Positions 1 through 7,417 of a stretch of 24,720 nt of DNA are shown here, one piece after another. Source of the stretch: an uncultured Mollicutes bacterium (GTDB taxonomy: Bacteria > Bacillota_I > Bacilli_A > RF39 > UBA660); contig USTO01000003.1 in assembly GCA_900557675.1 (NCBI GenBank), forward strand, positions 1 through 24,720. The letters run 5' to 3'. Positions within the stretch are counted from its first letter, which is position 1, and each line of letters begins with the position of its first letter. Position numbers and translations under genes: made by a program. Below the pieces are notes generated by a model. The model did not search any database and had not been told where the DNA came from. It saw nothing but the letters and a program-made list of their open reading frames with translations.

Positions 1-1
1 T

Positions 2-1006
2 GAAAACGATATCGATACCATTCTTCTAAAAAGCGATAAATATCCAACTTACCACTTTGCTCACGTAATAGACGACCATCTAATGAGAGTAACCCATATA
101 ATAAGAGGAGATGAATGGCTTTCATCTTTCCCAATCCATTACCAACTATTTAACTATTTCCATTTCTTCTTACCAGCCTTCGGCCATATCTCCCCCCTTC
201 TAAAAAAAGAAGAAGATAGAGTAAGAAAAATATCCAAAAGAAAAGATCCCGAAGCCAAAGTAAGCTACTATTATGAAAAAGGAATACCTTACGAAGCAGT
301 TAAAGAATATCTAATGACTGTTGCCAATACCAATTATGAAGGCTGGAAGAGTGCCAATCCCACTCAAACAATAGACAATTTCAAATTCAGTTTAAATAAA
401 ATGAGTTCTAGTGGTGCCATTTTCGATATGGATAAATTATTAAATATTTCCAAAAATTACTTAGCTCATCTTCCCGCTACCAAACTATATGATAATTTAG
501 TAAAATATGAAGAAGTATTTGATGTACCCTTTGGGTCCCTTATAAAAGAAAAAAAAGACTATACAATAAATATCTTAAATATAGAAAGAGAAGGCAAGAA
601 ACCACGCAAAGACTATGCAATGTATAGTGAAATAAAAGACAAAATAAACTATATGTATGATGAACTATTTAACTACGACAATTTAGAGTTAAAAACAAGT
701 TATAAAAAAGAAATACTAAAAGACTATATAGAAAATTACTATAATAATAAAGATAATGAAGAAATATGGTATGAAAAAATAAAAAAATTATCTCTAAAAT
801 ACGGTTATGCCAAAGAAGTAAAAGAATATAAACAAAATCCCGAAAATTACAAAGGTCACGTAGGTGATGTATGCGAGTTAATTAGAGTAAGTTTAACATC
901 TTCCACTAAAACACCCGACCTATATCAAATAATGAATGTTCTTGGTGAAACAAGAGTAAAAGAAAGAATGAATAAATTTATTACATATCTAGACGAAAAA
1001 TTATAA
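2..1006 (+). CDS. gltX: Glutamyl-tRNA synthetase, 3' part (5' end outside window)
   Basis: Charges tRNA-Glu with glutamate in the cytosol; class I aminoacyl-tRNA synthetase. The frame is open from base 2, so the gene begins before the window; 334 residues are visible. They include the class I sequence ending VIDDHLMRVTHIIRGDEW, the KMSKS-type loop as KISKR (bases 227-241), and a long helical C-terminal anticodon-binding domain. The N-terminal HIGH motif must lie outside the window. The first ATG (base 83) is internal to the family alignment, so it is not the start. It ends with TAA and is followed 61 bases later by a tRNA-Glu gene with its own promoter. No clear terminator separates them. Identification is firm; discriminating versus non-discriminating specificity cannot be judged from this part. 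Confidence 0.93.
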   Translation, partial: ENDIDTILLKSDKYPTYHFAHVIDDHLMRVTHIIRGDEWLSSFPIHYQLFNYFHFFLPAFGHISPLLKKEEDRVRKISKRKDPEAKVSYYYEKGIPYEAVKEYLMTVANTNYEGWKSANPTQTIDNFKFSLNKMSSSGAIFDMDKLLNISKNYLAHLPATKLYDNLVKYEEVFDVPFGSLIKEKKDYTINILNIEREGKKPRKDYAMYSEIKDKINYMYDELFNYDNLELKTSYKKEILKDYIENYYNNKDNEEIWYEKIKKLSLKYGYAKEVKEYKQNPENYKGHVGDVCELIRVSLTSSTKTPDLYQIMNVLGETRVKERMNKFITYLDEKL

Positions 1007-1025
1007 AAAAAATCAAAAATACCCC

Positions 1026-1054
1026 TAGACAAACCACAATAAATATGTTAAAAT
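1026..1054 (+). promoter_or_regulatory. Promoter of the tRNA cluster
   Basis: TAGACA (1026-1031), a 17-base spacer and TAAAAT (1049-1054), preceded by TG one base before the -10 (extended -10). Predicted start is near 1061, a few bases before the mature 5' end of tRNA-Glu. Confidence 0.7.
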
Positions 1055-1067
1055 TAATAATGTCAGT

Positions 1068-1144
1068 GGCTCGTTGGTGAAGTGGTTAACACGTTGCCCT
1101 CTCAAGGCAATATTCCATGGGTTCAAGTCCCATACGAGTCACCA
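1068..1144 (+). tRNA. tRNA-Glu (anticodon CTC)
   Basis: Complete cloverleaf: acceptor GGCTCGT pairs with ACGAGTC (one G-T), anticodon stem TTGCC/GGCAA around loop CTCTCAA gives anticodon CTC at 1101-1103 (reads GAG), and T stem ATGGG/CCCAT. A 3' CCA is encoded. It sits just downstream of the gene for its own synthetase. CTC is a supernumerary Glu anticodon in such an AT-rich genome, where GAA dominates. Confidence 0.96.
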
Positions 1145-1155
1145 TTATGATTTTT

Positions 1156-1180
1156 AAGCCCTACCAAGTAGGGTTTTAAT
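1156..1180 (+). terminator. Hairpin between tRNA-Glu and tRNA-Thr
   Basis: Stem CCCTAC/GTAGGG with a CAA loop, flanked by AAG and TTTT. It resembles a small intrinsic terminator, but no new promoter is visible before tRNA-Thr. It may therefore be leaky or act as a processing signal inside the tRNA transcript. Confidence 0.55.
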
Positions 1181-1185
1181 AAAAT

Positions 1186-1261
1186 GCCGAATTAGCTCAA
1201 TAGGTAGAGCAACTGAATCGTAATCAGTAGGTTGTGGGTTCAATTCCTACATTCGGCACCA
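1186..1261 (+). tRNA. tRNA-Thr (anticodon CGT)
   Basis: Acceptor GCCGAAT/ATTCGGC, anticodon stem ACTGA/TCAGT around ATCGTAA gives CGT at 1219-1221 (reads ACG). T stem GTGGG/CCTAC has one G-T, and CCA is encoded. Body and D-loop match the bacterial tRNA-Thr pattern. Confidence 0.96.
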
Positions 1262-1267
1262 CTTTAT

Positions 1268-1354
1268 GCAGGGATGGCGGAATAGGTAGACGCACTACTT
1301 TGAGGGGGTAGTGACCATTAGGTCGTGGGAGTTCAAGTCTCCTTCCTTGTACCA
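1268..1354 (+). tRNA. tRNA-Leu (anticodon GAG)
   Basis: Class II tRNA with a long variable arm (87 bases with CCA). Acceptor GCAGGGA pairs with TCCTTGT through two G-T pairs. Anticodon stem CTACT/GGTAG around TTGAGGG gives GAG at 1302-1304 (reads CTC/CTT). Confidence 0.95.
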
Positions 1355-1366
1355 ATTATGATTAAT

Positions 1367-1388
1367 AAGTCCATTATGGACTTTTTTT
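1367..1388 (+). terminator. Terminator of the tRNA cluster
   Basis: AAGTCCA/TGGACTT stem with a 3-base loop, running into a T tract. Confidence 0.85.
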
Positions 1389-1462
1389 CTATTTACAATT
1401 CAGTGTAATAAATAAAAATAAGTCCCTTTAATCAAAAATTCCTATCTTCCTTACAGTAGGAT

Positions 1463-1491
1463 TTGACAAACCCAAAAACTTATGATAACAT
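1463..1491 (+). promoter_or_regulatory. Promoter of the membrane protein-amidoligase unit
   Basis: TTGACA (1463-1468), a 17-base spacer and TAACAT (1486-1491). The start codon follows 23 bases later, with GAAGGTG as ribosome binding site. Confidence 0.7.
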
Positions 1492-1514
1492 AATTTGACA
1501 AAGAAGGTGCTATA

Positions 1515-2360
1515 ATGAATACAAACCCAAAATTCCCTTTAAATGAGGAAGAGGAGCAAAGAAAGCAAGCCCTAATAAAAAACTTGGAAGAAGAAATAAG
1601 AACTCTGTTGTATCAAATCGGGAACGCCAAATATATAGAGATAAAACAAAAACTATTACGCCGTCTCAAAATCCTTGTAGCTAGCCTAGAAACTATAGCC
1701 CCATATACCCTTATAAGTACAGGTACCCTAGTTCTTTTCAGTCTTTTAAATATAACCCCCTTTATGAGAGATAACATCAAAACTCCTGAATACATAACCA
1801 AAGATATCGATAATACCGGCATCATAAGATATGAACGAAGCCATACCAAACACCATAGTACAAATAAAATCTACTATTACTCATCTTGGCAAAAATGTGC
1901 AATCACTCATAAACGAACCATAAACATATACAACGTCAAAAACATTCCCACTAGCACAATTGAAAAGGTAATATCAGGTCAAATAACTACCACTCTTTAT
2001 GAATTGTTAGGTGATCCTACGGAAACTATCATCGAAGAAAAAAATAATGTATCCGAAGAAGAACTCTCATCTCCACCAACAATTCGTGCCCTTATATACT
2101 CCAAAAACGAAAACAACTATGTAATAGTAAAAGAACCCATCTTAGTAAACAATATGACAACCATTCTATATCTCATACTAACAATAGTACTATCCATAGT
2201 CCCAGCCAAAATAAGAGAACTAAACGATTATCCCACTCTAAAAGAAAAAATAGATATAATAAACGATAACTATTTATCAACATCCACCATATCCGCTCGA
2301 ATTAAACTCGAACTATTAGAAGAAAACTATAAACGATTAACAAGGAGTAAAAATGAATAA
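1515..2360 (+). CDS. Uncharacterised two-TM membrane protein, partner of an amidoligase
   Basis: 281 residues, family not recognised. The N-terminal ~57 residues are charged and likely helical or coiled coil (EEEEQRKQ onwards, ending in basic KQKLLRRLK). A membrane segment lies at about 60-80, followed by a polar middle domain of about 130 residues with a Tyr/His/Lys-rich stretch near 104-125. A second membrane segment lies at about 214-230, with a second charged helical tail to the end. With both tails cytoplasmic, the middle domain would face outside. GAAGGTG precedes the ATG, with a consensus-like promoter upstream. Its last 8 bases overlap the amidoligase start, and the AAGGAG that serves the next gene lies inside this one, so the two are probably translationally coupled. 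Function is unknown; the coupling suggests it anchors, supplies or is modified by the amidoligase (inference). Confidence 0.85.
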   Translation: MNTNPKFPLNEEEEQRKQALIKNLEEEIRTLLYQIGNAKYIEIKQKLLRRLKILVASLETIAPYTLISTGTLVLFSLLNITPFMRDNIKTPEYITKDIDNTGIIRYERSHTKHHSTNKIYYYSSWQKCAITHKRTINIYNVKNIPTSTIEKVISGQITTTLYELLGDPTETIIEEKNNVSEEELSSPPTIRALIYSKNENNYVIVKEPILVNNMTTILYLILTIVLSIVPAKIRELNDYPTLKEKIDIINDNYLSTSTISARIKLELLEENYKRLTRSKNE

Positions 2361-3336
2361 AATTTTAAAATACTTACCACCCACAGAAAATGAAATTCTG
2401 TCGAATCTTTCCCCCAGCGACCTATTAGATATGATAATACTGTTGGAAAAACTCTACCTCGAACCAAGAACCACTCTAAATCTTCCCCAAAATATAACTT
2501 TTGGAGTAGAAATAGAGTTCGAACACGCCAATATGAATAAATTAAGAAATCTACTGGAAGTACGAGATATAACTTGGACTCTTGCTTACGACTATTCCCT
2601 AAATGATGGAGCTGAACTAGATTCCCCCGTTTTAACCGATAAAGAAAGCAGTTATAAACAAATAAACAAAGTATGTAATACCATAAAAGAGTGCGCTATA
2701 GCGGGTCCAGCCTCAGCCGGTCACATTCATATCGGTAGCCATATATTAAAAGACTATAAATCTTGGGATAACTTTCTAAAAAGCTGGATAACTTATGAAA
2801 ATATAATATATCGCTTTTTATATGGAGAGTATTTAACACCCCGTGAAAGAATATTAAAATATGCCTTTCCCATTAAACAATTATTAAGTGCAGATTTACA
2901 AAAACTGCCCCCCAATAATAACAGTTTAAAAGAATTAATAAATACCATCTCCCACGAAAGATATCAAGGCGTAAACTTCAAAAGAGTAACATCTTACGGG
3001 TACGAAGAAAACAATACTATCGAATTTAGATCCCCCAATGCTACTTTAGATGTCACAATATGGCAAAACAACATTAACTTTTTAACTAAATTACTATTAT
3101 ATGCAAGTAGTAACAATTACAATTCTGATATTATTACGGCAAGAAGAACTAAAAACAATTCAAAGAATACCAATATATACTTATATAATCAAATATACTT
3201 AGAGCAAGCCCTTGAACTAGCTGATGAAATATTCAACAATAATCTTGATAAATTATACTTTTTACGAGCCTACCTCAAAAACTACGAAGTAGCGAGTGAA
3301 CCACTAACTCTTGCCAAAAAGTATACGAAAACTTAA
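2353..3336 (+). CDS. Amidoligase-family enzyme (glutamine synthetase-like fold)
   Basis: 327 residues. The pattern matches the putative amidoligase family related to glutamine synthetase and gamma-glutamylcysteine ligase, which form amide bonds using ATP. Visible motifs: FGVEIEFE (E53, E55; metal/ATP ligands in this fold), GAELDSP near 86-92, AGHIHIG (H124, H126) and TIEFRSPN (E224, R226). Catalytic residues appear intact and the length is normal. No membrane segment, so cytosolic. Start ATG lies 8 bases before the end of the upstream membrane protein gene with AAGGAGT as ribosome binding site. A strong terminator follows, making a two-gene operon. The substrate cannot be read from the sequence; peptide, amino-sugar or protein side-chain ligation are all possible. 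Family assignment is good, role unknown. Confidence 0.82.
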   Translation: MNKILKYLPPTENEILSNLSPSDLLDMIILLEKLYLEPRTTLNLPQNITFGVEIEFEHANMNKLRNLLEVRDITWTLAYDYSLNDGAELDSPVLTDKESSYKQINKVCNTIKECAIAGPASAGHIHIGSHILKDYKSWDNFLKSWITYENIIYRFLYGEYLTPRERILKYAFPIKQLLSADLQKLPPNNNSLKELINTISHERYQGVNFKRVTSYGYEENNTIEFRSPNATLDVTIWQNNINFLTKLLLYASSNNYNSDIITARRTKNNSKNTNIYLYNQIYLEQALELADEIFNNNLDKLYFLRAYLKNYEVASEPLTLAKKYTKT

Positions 3337-3365
3337 AAACTGCATCATATTCGGTGCAGTTTTTA
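3335..3365. terminator. Bidirectional terminator between convergent genes
   Basis: AAAAACTGCA/TGCAGTTTTT perfect 10-bp stem with a 10-base loop. The A and T tracts make it work in both directions, for the amidoligase unit (+) and the phosphatidyltransferase gene (-). Confidence 0.88.
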
Positions 3366-3395
3366 AAAATCTGTAACTAACTATTATCAATTTCT

Positions 3396-3995
3396 CTAAA
3401 TCAGTATAAAACAAAGAATAAAAATTCCTAGTCCCATTCCTGTCATAAGAATCAAGAACCATTTTCCCTTAGGTTTAACAATCCTAATATTAAGTATAAA
3501 AAGTAAACTCATAATAAGAAGAAAGCCTCTACCTACAAAAATACTATTAGTAAGCAAATAAGCCAAAATAACAATAGGAATAAAAATTCCACTAGAAGTA
3601 ACAGGAAATCCCAAATATACGTTACTACCATCCCCATTACTAAGTCTTGTATTAAAGTATGCTAGCCTCATTGTTGCACAAAACAAATAAATACCAAGAA
3701 ATAATACACTAATTAGATCATTAAAACCAACCAAATAAAGAAGAATAATAGGGACTGCCCCAAAATTAAAAACATCCAAAACCGTATCAATCTGTTCCCC
3801 AAAACTCTTCTCAAAATCATTTCTTTTACACTTTCTAGCAATTCTTCCATCTATCATATCAATAAAAGCCGACCCCATAAAACAAAGTATGCTAAGTTTA
3901 ATGTTACCAGTAAGCATTAAATAAATAGAAACAAAATTCAAAACCATTCCCAAGTACGAAAAAAGCACACTAACTCCATAAATACCAATAAACAT
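3396..3995 (-). CDS. pssA: CDP-diacylglycerol-serine O-phosphatidyltransferase-like enzyme
   Basis: 199-residue integral membrane protein of the CDP-alcohol phosphatidyltransferase family. Such enzymes move a phosphatidyl group from CDP-diacylglycerol to an alcohol; PssA uses serine. The family motif is seen as D46-x2-D49-G50-x2-A53-R54 followed by G66-x3-D70-x3-D74, with all four metal/substrate aspartates present. The stretch between AR and G is 11 residues instead of the usual 8, a spacing I associate with clostridial PssA-like enzymes. The rest is hydrophobic with about six membrane spans. The start is set by a perfect AGGAGG about six bases before the ATG. It is transcribed opposite its neighbours and shares a bidirectional terminator with the amidoligase operon. 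Serine as acceptor is likely but not proven; phosphatidylglycerophosphate synthase is the main alternative. Confidence 0.82.
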   Translation of the reverse strand: MFIGIYGVSVLFSYLGMVLNFVSIYLMLTGNIKLSILCFMGSAFIDMIDGRIARKCKRNDFEKSFGEQIDTVLDVFNFGAVPIILLYLVGFNDLISVLFLGIYLFCATMRLAYFNTRLSNGDGSNVYLGFPVTSSGIFIPIVILAYLLTNSIFVGRGFLLIMSLLFILNIRIVKPKGKWFLILMTGMGLGIFILCFILI

Positions 3996-4021
3996 AAATA
4001 CCTCCTCTAACTAATATATCA

Positions 4022-4030
4022 ATTATAACA
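4022..4030 (-). promoter_or_regulatory. Possible extended -10 promoter for the pssA-like gene
   Basis: On the - strand TGT-TATAAT (extended -10), about 27 bases before the start codon. No good -35 is seen at 17 bases, so this is tentative. Confidence 0.4.
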
Positions 4031-4125
4031 TTAATAATTATTCTAAACTATACATAAACCCAAAAAAGTATGATAATAATACATCTGTCTAGCAAAAAAT
4101 ATATATAAAAAACAACAAAAAATTA

Positions 4126-4154
4126 TTGACAATCATACTAATTATAAGTATAAT
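4126..4154 (+). promoter_or_regulatory. Consensus promoter of the ABC exporter operon
   Basis: Exact TTGACA (4126-4131), 17-base spacer and exact TATAAT (4149-4154). An imperfect palindrome with arms ATACT (4135-4139) and AGTAT (4147-4151) lies between and over the -10. A second, ATGTAC/GTGCAT (4169-4186), lies just after the predicted start. Such a strong promoter is probably held by a repressor (inference). Confidence 0.85.
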
Positions 4155-4158
4155 AAAT

Positions 4159-4198
4159 TAGAAAAGAGATGTACAAGTTAGTGCATTATAGAAAAGAG
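4159..4198 (+). repeat. Two direct copies of TAGAAAAGAG in the ABC operon leader
   Basis: Copies at 4159-4168 and 4189-4198, exactly 30 bases apart. The second overlaps the purine-rich ribosome binding region of the ATPase gene. Confidence 0.6.
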
Positions 4199-4209
4199 GA
4201 AAAAGGAAC

Positions 4210-4911
4210 ATGAAAGAATTAATAACACTAAAAAATGTCAAGAAAATATATACAACAGGGGAGAAAAAATACTGTGCACTAGGAGGCGTAAATCTCTCGA
4301 TAAATAAAGGAGAATTAGTATGCATTTTAGGACCTTCAGGTGCAGGAAAAACAACCCTTTTAAACCTCCTTGGTGGTATGGACACCGTAACAAGTGGAAC
4401 TATCAAAGTAGGAAATGAAATAATTTCTAAACTAAAAGATAAAGCCCTAACAACATATAGAGCCAAACAAGTAGGTTTTATTTTTCAGTTTTATAATATA
4501 TTACCAACTCTAACCGTTTTAGAAAACGTTGAGTTAATAAACGACCTCGTCGATAACCCCAAAGATGCCAAAACAATATTAAAAGAAGTAGGACTCGAAA
4601 AACAACTAAACAAATTCCCAAGTGAGTTATCAGGAGGAGAACAACAAAGAGTATCAATAGCTCGTTCTATTGCCAAAAATCCACAAATACTATTATGTGA
4701 TGAACCAACTGGAGCACTAGACTCCAAAACCGGAGCAGAAGTACTAAGATTATTAAAAGATTGTACTAAAAAAGGAACAACCGTCATAATAGTAACCCAT
4801 AATGCCTTAATTTCAGAAATAGCTAATCATACCATAAAATTAAAAAACGGTAAAGTCGTTGAAGATATTGTTAGAAAAAAACCAAAAAAGATAGATGAGG
4901 TTGTGTGGTAA
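4210..4911 (+). CDS. ABC transporter ATPase, MacB/LolD/BceA-type
   Basis: 233 residues; cytosolic ATPase that drives an FtsX-fold permease. Walker A GPSGAGKT (41-48), Q-loop in FIFQFYN, signature LSGGEQQR (from 140), Walker B ILLCDEP with D165-E166, D-loop GALD, and H-loop VTHN are all intact. The pattern GEQQRVSIARSIAKNP and the partner permease place it in the group that serves antimicrobial-peptide resistance, lipoprotein release or peptide export, rather than nutrient import. The start ATG follows AGAGGAAAAAGG. The stop overlaps the start of the permease gene (TAATG), so the two are coupled. No two-component system or substrate gene is adjacent in the window, so the substrate is unknown. 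Confidence 0.93.
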   Translation: MKELITLKNVKKIYTTGEKKYCALGGVNLSINKGELVCILGPSGAGKTTLLNLLGGMDTVTSGTIKVGNEIISKLKDKALTTYRAKQVGFIFQFYNILPTLTVLENVELINDLVDNPKDAKTILKEVGLEKQLNKFPSELSGGEQQRVSIARSIAKNPQILLCDEPTGALDSKTGAEVLRLLKDCTKKGTTVIIVTHNALISEIANHTIKLKNGKVVEDIVRKKPKKIDEVVW

Positions 4912-7274
4912 TGATGCTAAGAAGAAAAATGATAAGGGATATAATAAAAAACAAATCACAGTTCATAACCATCTTCCTTATGATTTTAATAGGAGTAATG
5001 GTATACATAGGAATAGAATCCTATATGACAGGAATGTCTACCGCTTCTGAAAAATTCTATACCAAAAACAATCTTCAAGACCTAAACGTATTAGGTACAT
5101 CATTCAAAAAATCCGATTTAGACAAAATAAAGCACCTCGATAACGTCAAAAATGCCGAACGAAAAATGGAAATAAATGCTACCGATGCCGATAATAAGGA
5201 CAAAAACTATCTAGTAACATTTATAGAATCCAATAACATATCAAGATTTCACGTTATAAAAGGAATTCCCTTTATATCATCAAAAAAAGGAGTATGGGTT
5301 GACAACACTTATGCGGAAAAAAACAATCTCGTTCTCGGTGAAACAATCAAAATAAAATACGATACCATAGTTCTAGAAGAACCAATATTAGGTTTTATAA
5401 ATACTCCCGATCACGTTTACGATACCAAAGATAAATCTCAATTAGTCCCCGATCGTCAAAACTACGGATATATCTATATGTCGGTAAATGAAATTCCCGA
5501 AGACTATATAAATGACCTTGTTGTAAAAACACTCGGTATATCGACTGTGGCTAGCATTCCCAACTATAACTACAAAGAATACATCCCTTACAACTATGTA
5601 ATGGTCGATGTCATTGATAAAAAAAATGTAGAATACGTCAAAAATACCATTGAAGACGATGTTGATAATGCACTTGCCGTAGTAAAAATAGAAGACACTC
5701 CATCCTACGCAATGTATCAGGGCGAAATTGACGAAGGAAAAGCTTACGTCGGTGTATTTTCCGGCCTCTTCCTCTTCATTGCAATGCTCACAATGATAAC
5801 AACAATGATTCGACTAGTCTCTGCCGAACAAGTGCAAATTGGAACGCTTGGTGCTCTCGGATTTCCCAAGTCCCAAATAATTTTACATTATGTAAGCTAT
5901 GGCTTTTATGTTGCCCTATCAGGGACTATATTCGGTATCATTTTTGGTAAATTAATAATAGGAAATATATTTATAAATCTTGAAATGAGTTTCTTTGAAA
6001 TGCCAAACTGTACCGCCATAATTAACGAAAAATGTTTTATAATGGTAGCAATAATAATTCTTATCATAACATTTATAACATATTTAACTTGTCTCAAAGA
6101 ATTAAACAAGAAACCATCCGAAGCACTAAGATCAAGCCTCCCGAAGGTAAATAAAAAAATAATAAAGATTACTACCAAGAAACCATTTACAAAACTATCT
6201 TTCGGAAATCTTTGGAATATAAGGGATATGCTTCAAAATAAAGTTCGTACTATTACTTCCATTTTAGGCGTTCTCGGTTGTTGTAGCCTTATCGTCTGTG
6301 CTTTTGGAATGCTAAATAGTATGACACATCTTGTCAAGTTACAATTTGATGACTTATACAACTTTAAATACAAGTTAACTCTAAAAGAAAACATTTCCGA
6401 AGAGGACTATCAAAATCTTCAAACAACCTATGGAGATAGTACTAGTGAAACCATAAATATAGAAATAACCAGTAAAGATAACAGTAGAACAACTAGTAAT
6501 ATATTTGTTACTGATGCCGGTGATAAAATAAGATTTAAAGACAAAAAAGATAAATATATAGACAAATTAGAAGAAGGCGGAGTATACATAACAAGAAAAC
6601 TAGCCGAAACAATGAACTATAAAGTAGGGGATGAAATAACTTTCCGTATTTATGGTAGCAATAAAGATTTAACCGCTAAAATAATAGGCCTAAATAAAGA
6701 TCCCCAAAATCAAAATCTAACCATAACTAGAGCTAGTTTTGAAGCCCTTGGATTATCATACAAACCAGATTCCCTATATACAAATAAAGAATTATCCAAA
6801 GACTTAGGCGGAGTTGATATAATTCAAGACAAAAAAGAATTAAAAGAAAATATGCAAAGTCTATTAGAAATGATGCGAACAATGATAATTCTTATAATAG
6901 TGTTTGCTTGTCTTCTTGGAGCAGTCATAATATACAATATGGGCATACTATCATACAGTGAGAAAAAATACCAATTCGCAACCCTCAAAGTATTAGGCTT
7001 TGATGATAAGAAAATCCAAAAAATATATATAAATCAAAATATATGGATAACAACCATATCCATTATACTAGGACTTCCTACCGGATACTATTTAATATTC
7101 TGGTTATTCAAAAAATGCCTTGATGAAAGCTATGACTTTTCCGTATATGTAAACTGGACTACTTACTTATTAGGAACTATTGGCACATTTCTTGTTGCTT
7201 ATCTAGTATCCTTGTTCCTATCAAAAAAAGTAAAAACAATAGATATGGTATCAAGTTTGAAATCAAACGAATAA
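4911..7274 (+). CDS. FtsX-like ABC transporter permease
   Basis: About 787 residues, with two FtsX-type units. An N-terminal membrane helix (~12-33) is followed by a large extracytoplasmic domain to ~265, then three membrane helices with a cytoplasmic loop (~268-400). Another helix (~440-465) is followed by a second external domain and a final trio of helices (~665-780). This is the MacB/FtsX mechanotransmission layout in duplicated form. Partner of the ATPase just upstream. The ATG at 4911 overlaps the ATPase stop codon (TAATG), with GAGG about 10 bases upstream; an in-frame GTG at 4905 is an alternative but only 4 bases from that GAGG. The gene ends at a strong terminator. The substrate is unknown; peptide or lipid-linked molecules are usual for the family. 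Confidence 0.9.
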   Translation: MMLRRKMIRDIIKNKSQFITIFLMILIGVMVYIGIESYMTGMSTASEKFYTKNNLQDLNVLGTSFKKSDLDKIKHLDNVKNAERKMEINATDADNKDKNYLVTFIESNNISRFHVIKGIPFISSKKGVWVDNTYAEKNNLVLGETIKIKYDTIVLEEPILGFINTPDHVYDTKDKSQLVPDRQNYGYIYMSVNEIPEDYINDLVVKTLGISTVASIPNYNYKEYIPYNYVMVDVIDKKNVEYVKNTIEDDVDNALAVVKIEDTPSYAMYQGEIDEGKAYVGVFSGLFLFIAMLTMITTMIRLVSAEQVQIGTLGALGFPKSQIILHYVSYGFYVALSGTIFGIIFGKLIIGNIFINLEMSFFEMPNCTAIINEKCFIMVAIIILIITFITYLTCLKELNKKPSEALRSSLPKVNKKIIKITTKKPFTKLSFGNLWNIRDMLQNKVRTITSILGVLGCCSLIVCAFGMLNSMTHLVKLQFDDLYNFKYKLTLKENISEEDYQNLQTTYGDSTSETINIEITSKDNSRTTSNIFVTDAGDKIRFKDKKDKYIDKLEEGGVYITRKLAETMNYKVGDEITFRIYGSNKDLTAKIIGLNKDPQNQNLTITRASFEALGLSYKPDSLYTNKELSKDLGGVDIIQDKKELKENMQSLLEMMRTMIILIIVFACLLGAVIIYNMGILSYSEKKYQFATLKVLGFDDKKIQKIYINQNIWITTISIILGLPTGYYLIFWLFKKCLDESYDFSVYVNWTTYLLGTIGTFLVAYLVSLFLSKKVKTIDMVSSLKSNE

Positions 7275-7275
7275 C

Positions 7276-7301
7276 GAAGCACCCCCAAATGCTTCTTTTT
7301 T
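7276..7301 (+). terminator. Terminator of the ABC exporter operon
   Basis: GAAGCA/TGCTTC stem, 8-base loop, then six T residues, directly after the stop codon. Confidence 0.85.
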
Positions 7302-7344
7302 CAAGGTTTTCTGTAAAAAACATCAAAAAATGTTCGAATTAATC

Positions 7345-7373
7345 TTGAAAAATTAAAATATATATAATATAAT
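7345..7373 (+). promoter_or_regulatory. Promoter of mscL
   Basis: TTGAAA (7345-7350), 17-base spacer and exact TATAAT (7368-7373). The promoter is intact although the gene it serves looks damaged. Confidence 0.75.
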
Positions 7374-7417
7374 CAAAATGTAAAGAAAAAAACATTAACT
7401 TAGAAGGGAAATCCAAA

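Noticed and set aside
1441..1465. Weak hairpin TCCTA/TAGGA before the membrane protein promoter
   Set aside because: Only five continuous base pairs and it runs into the -35 region; not supportable as terminator or riboswitch.
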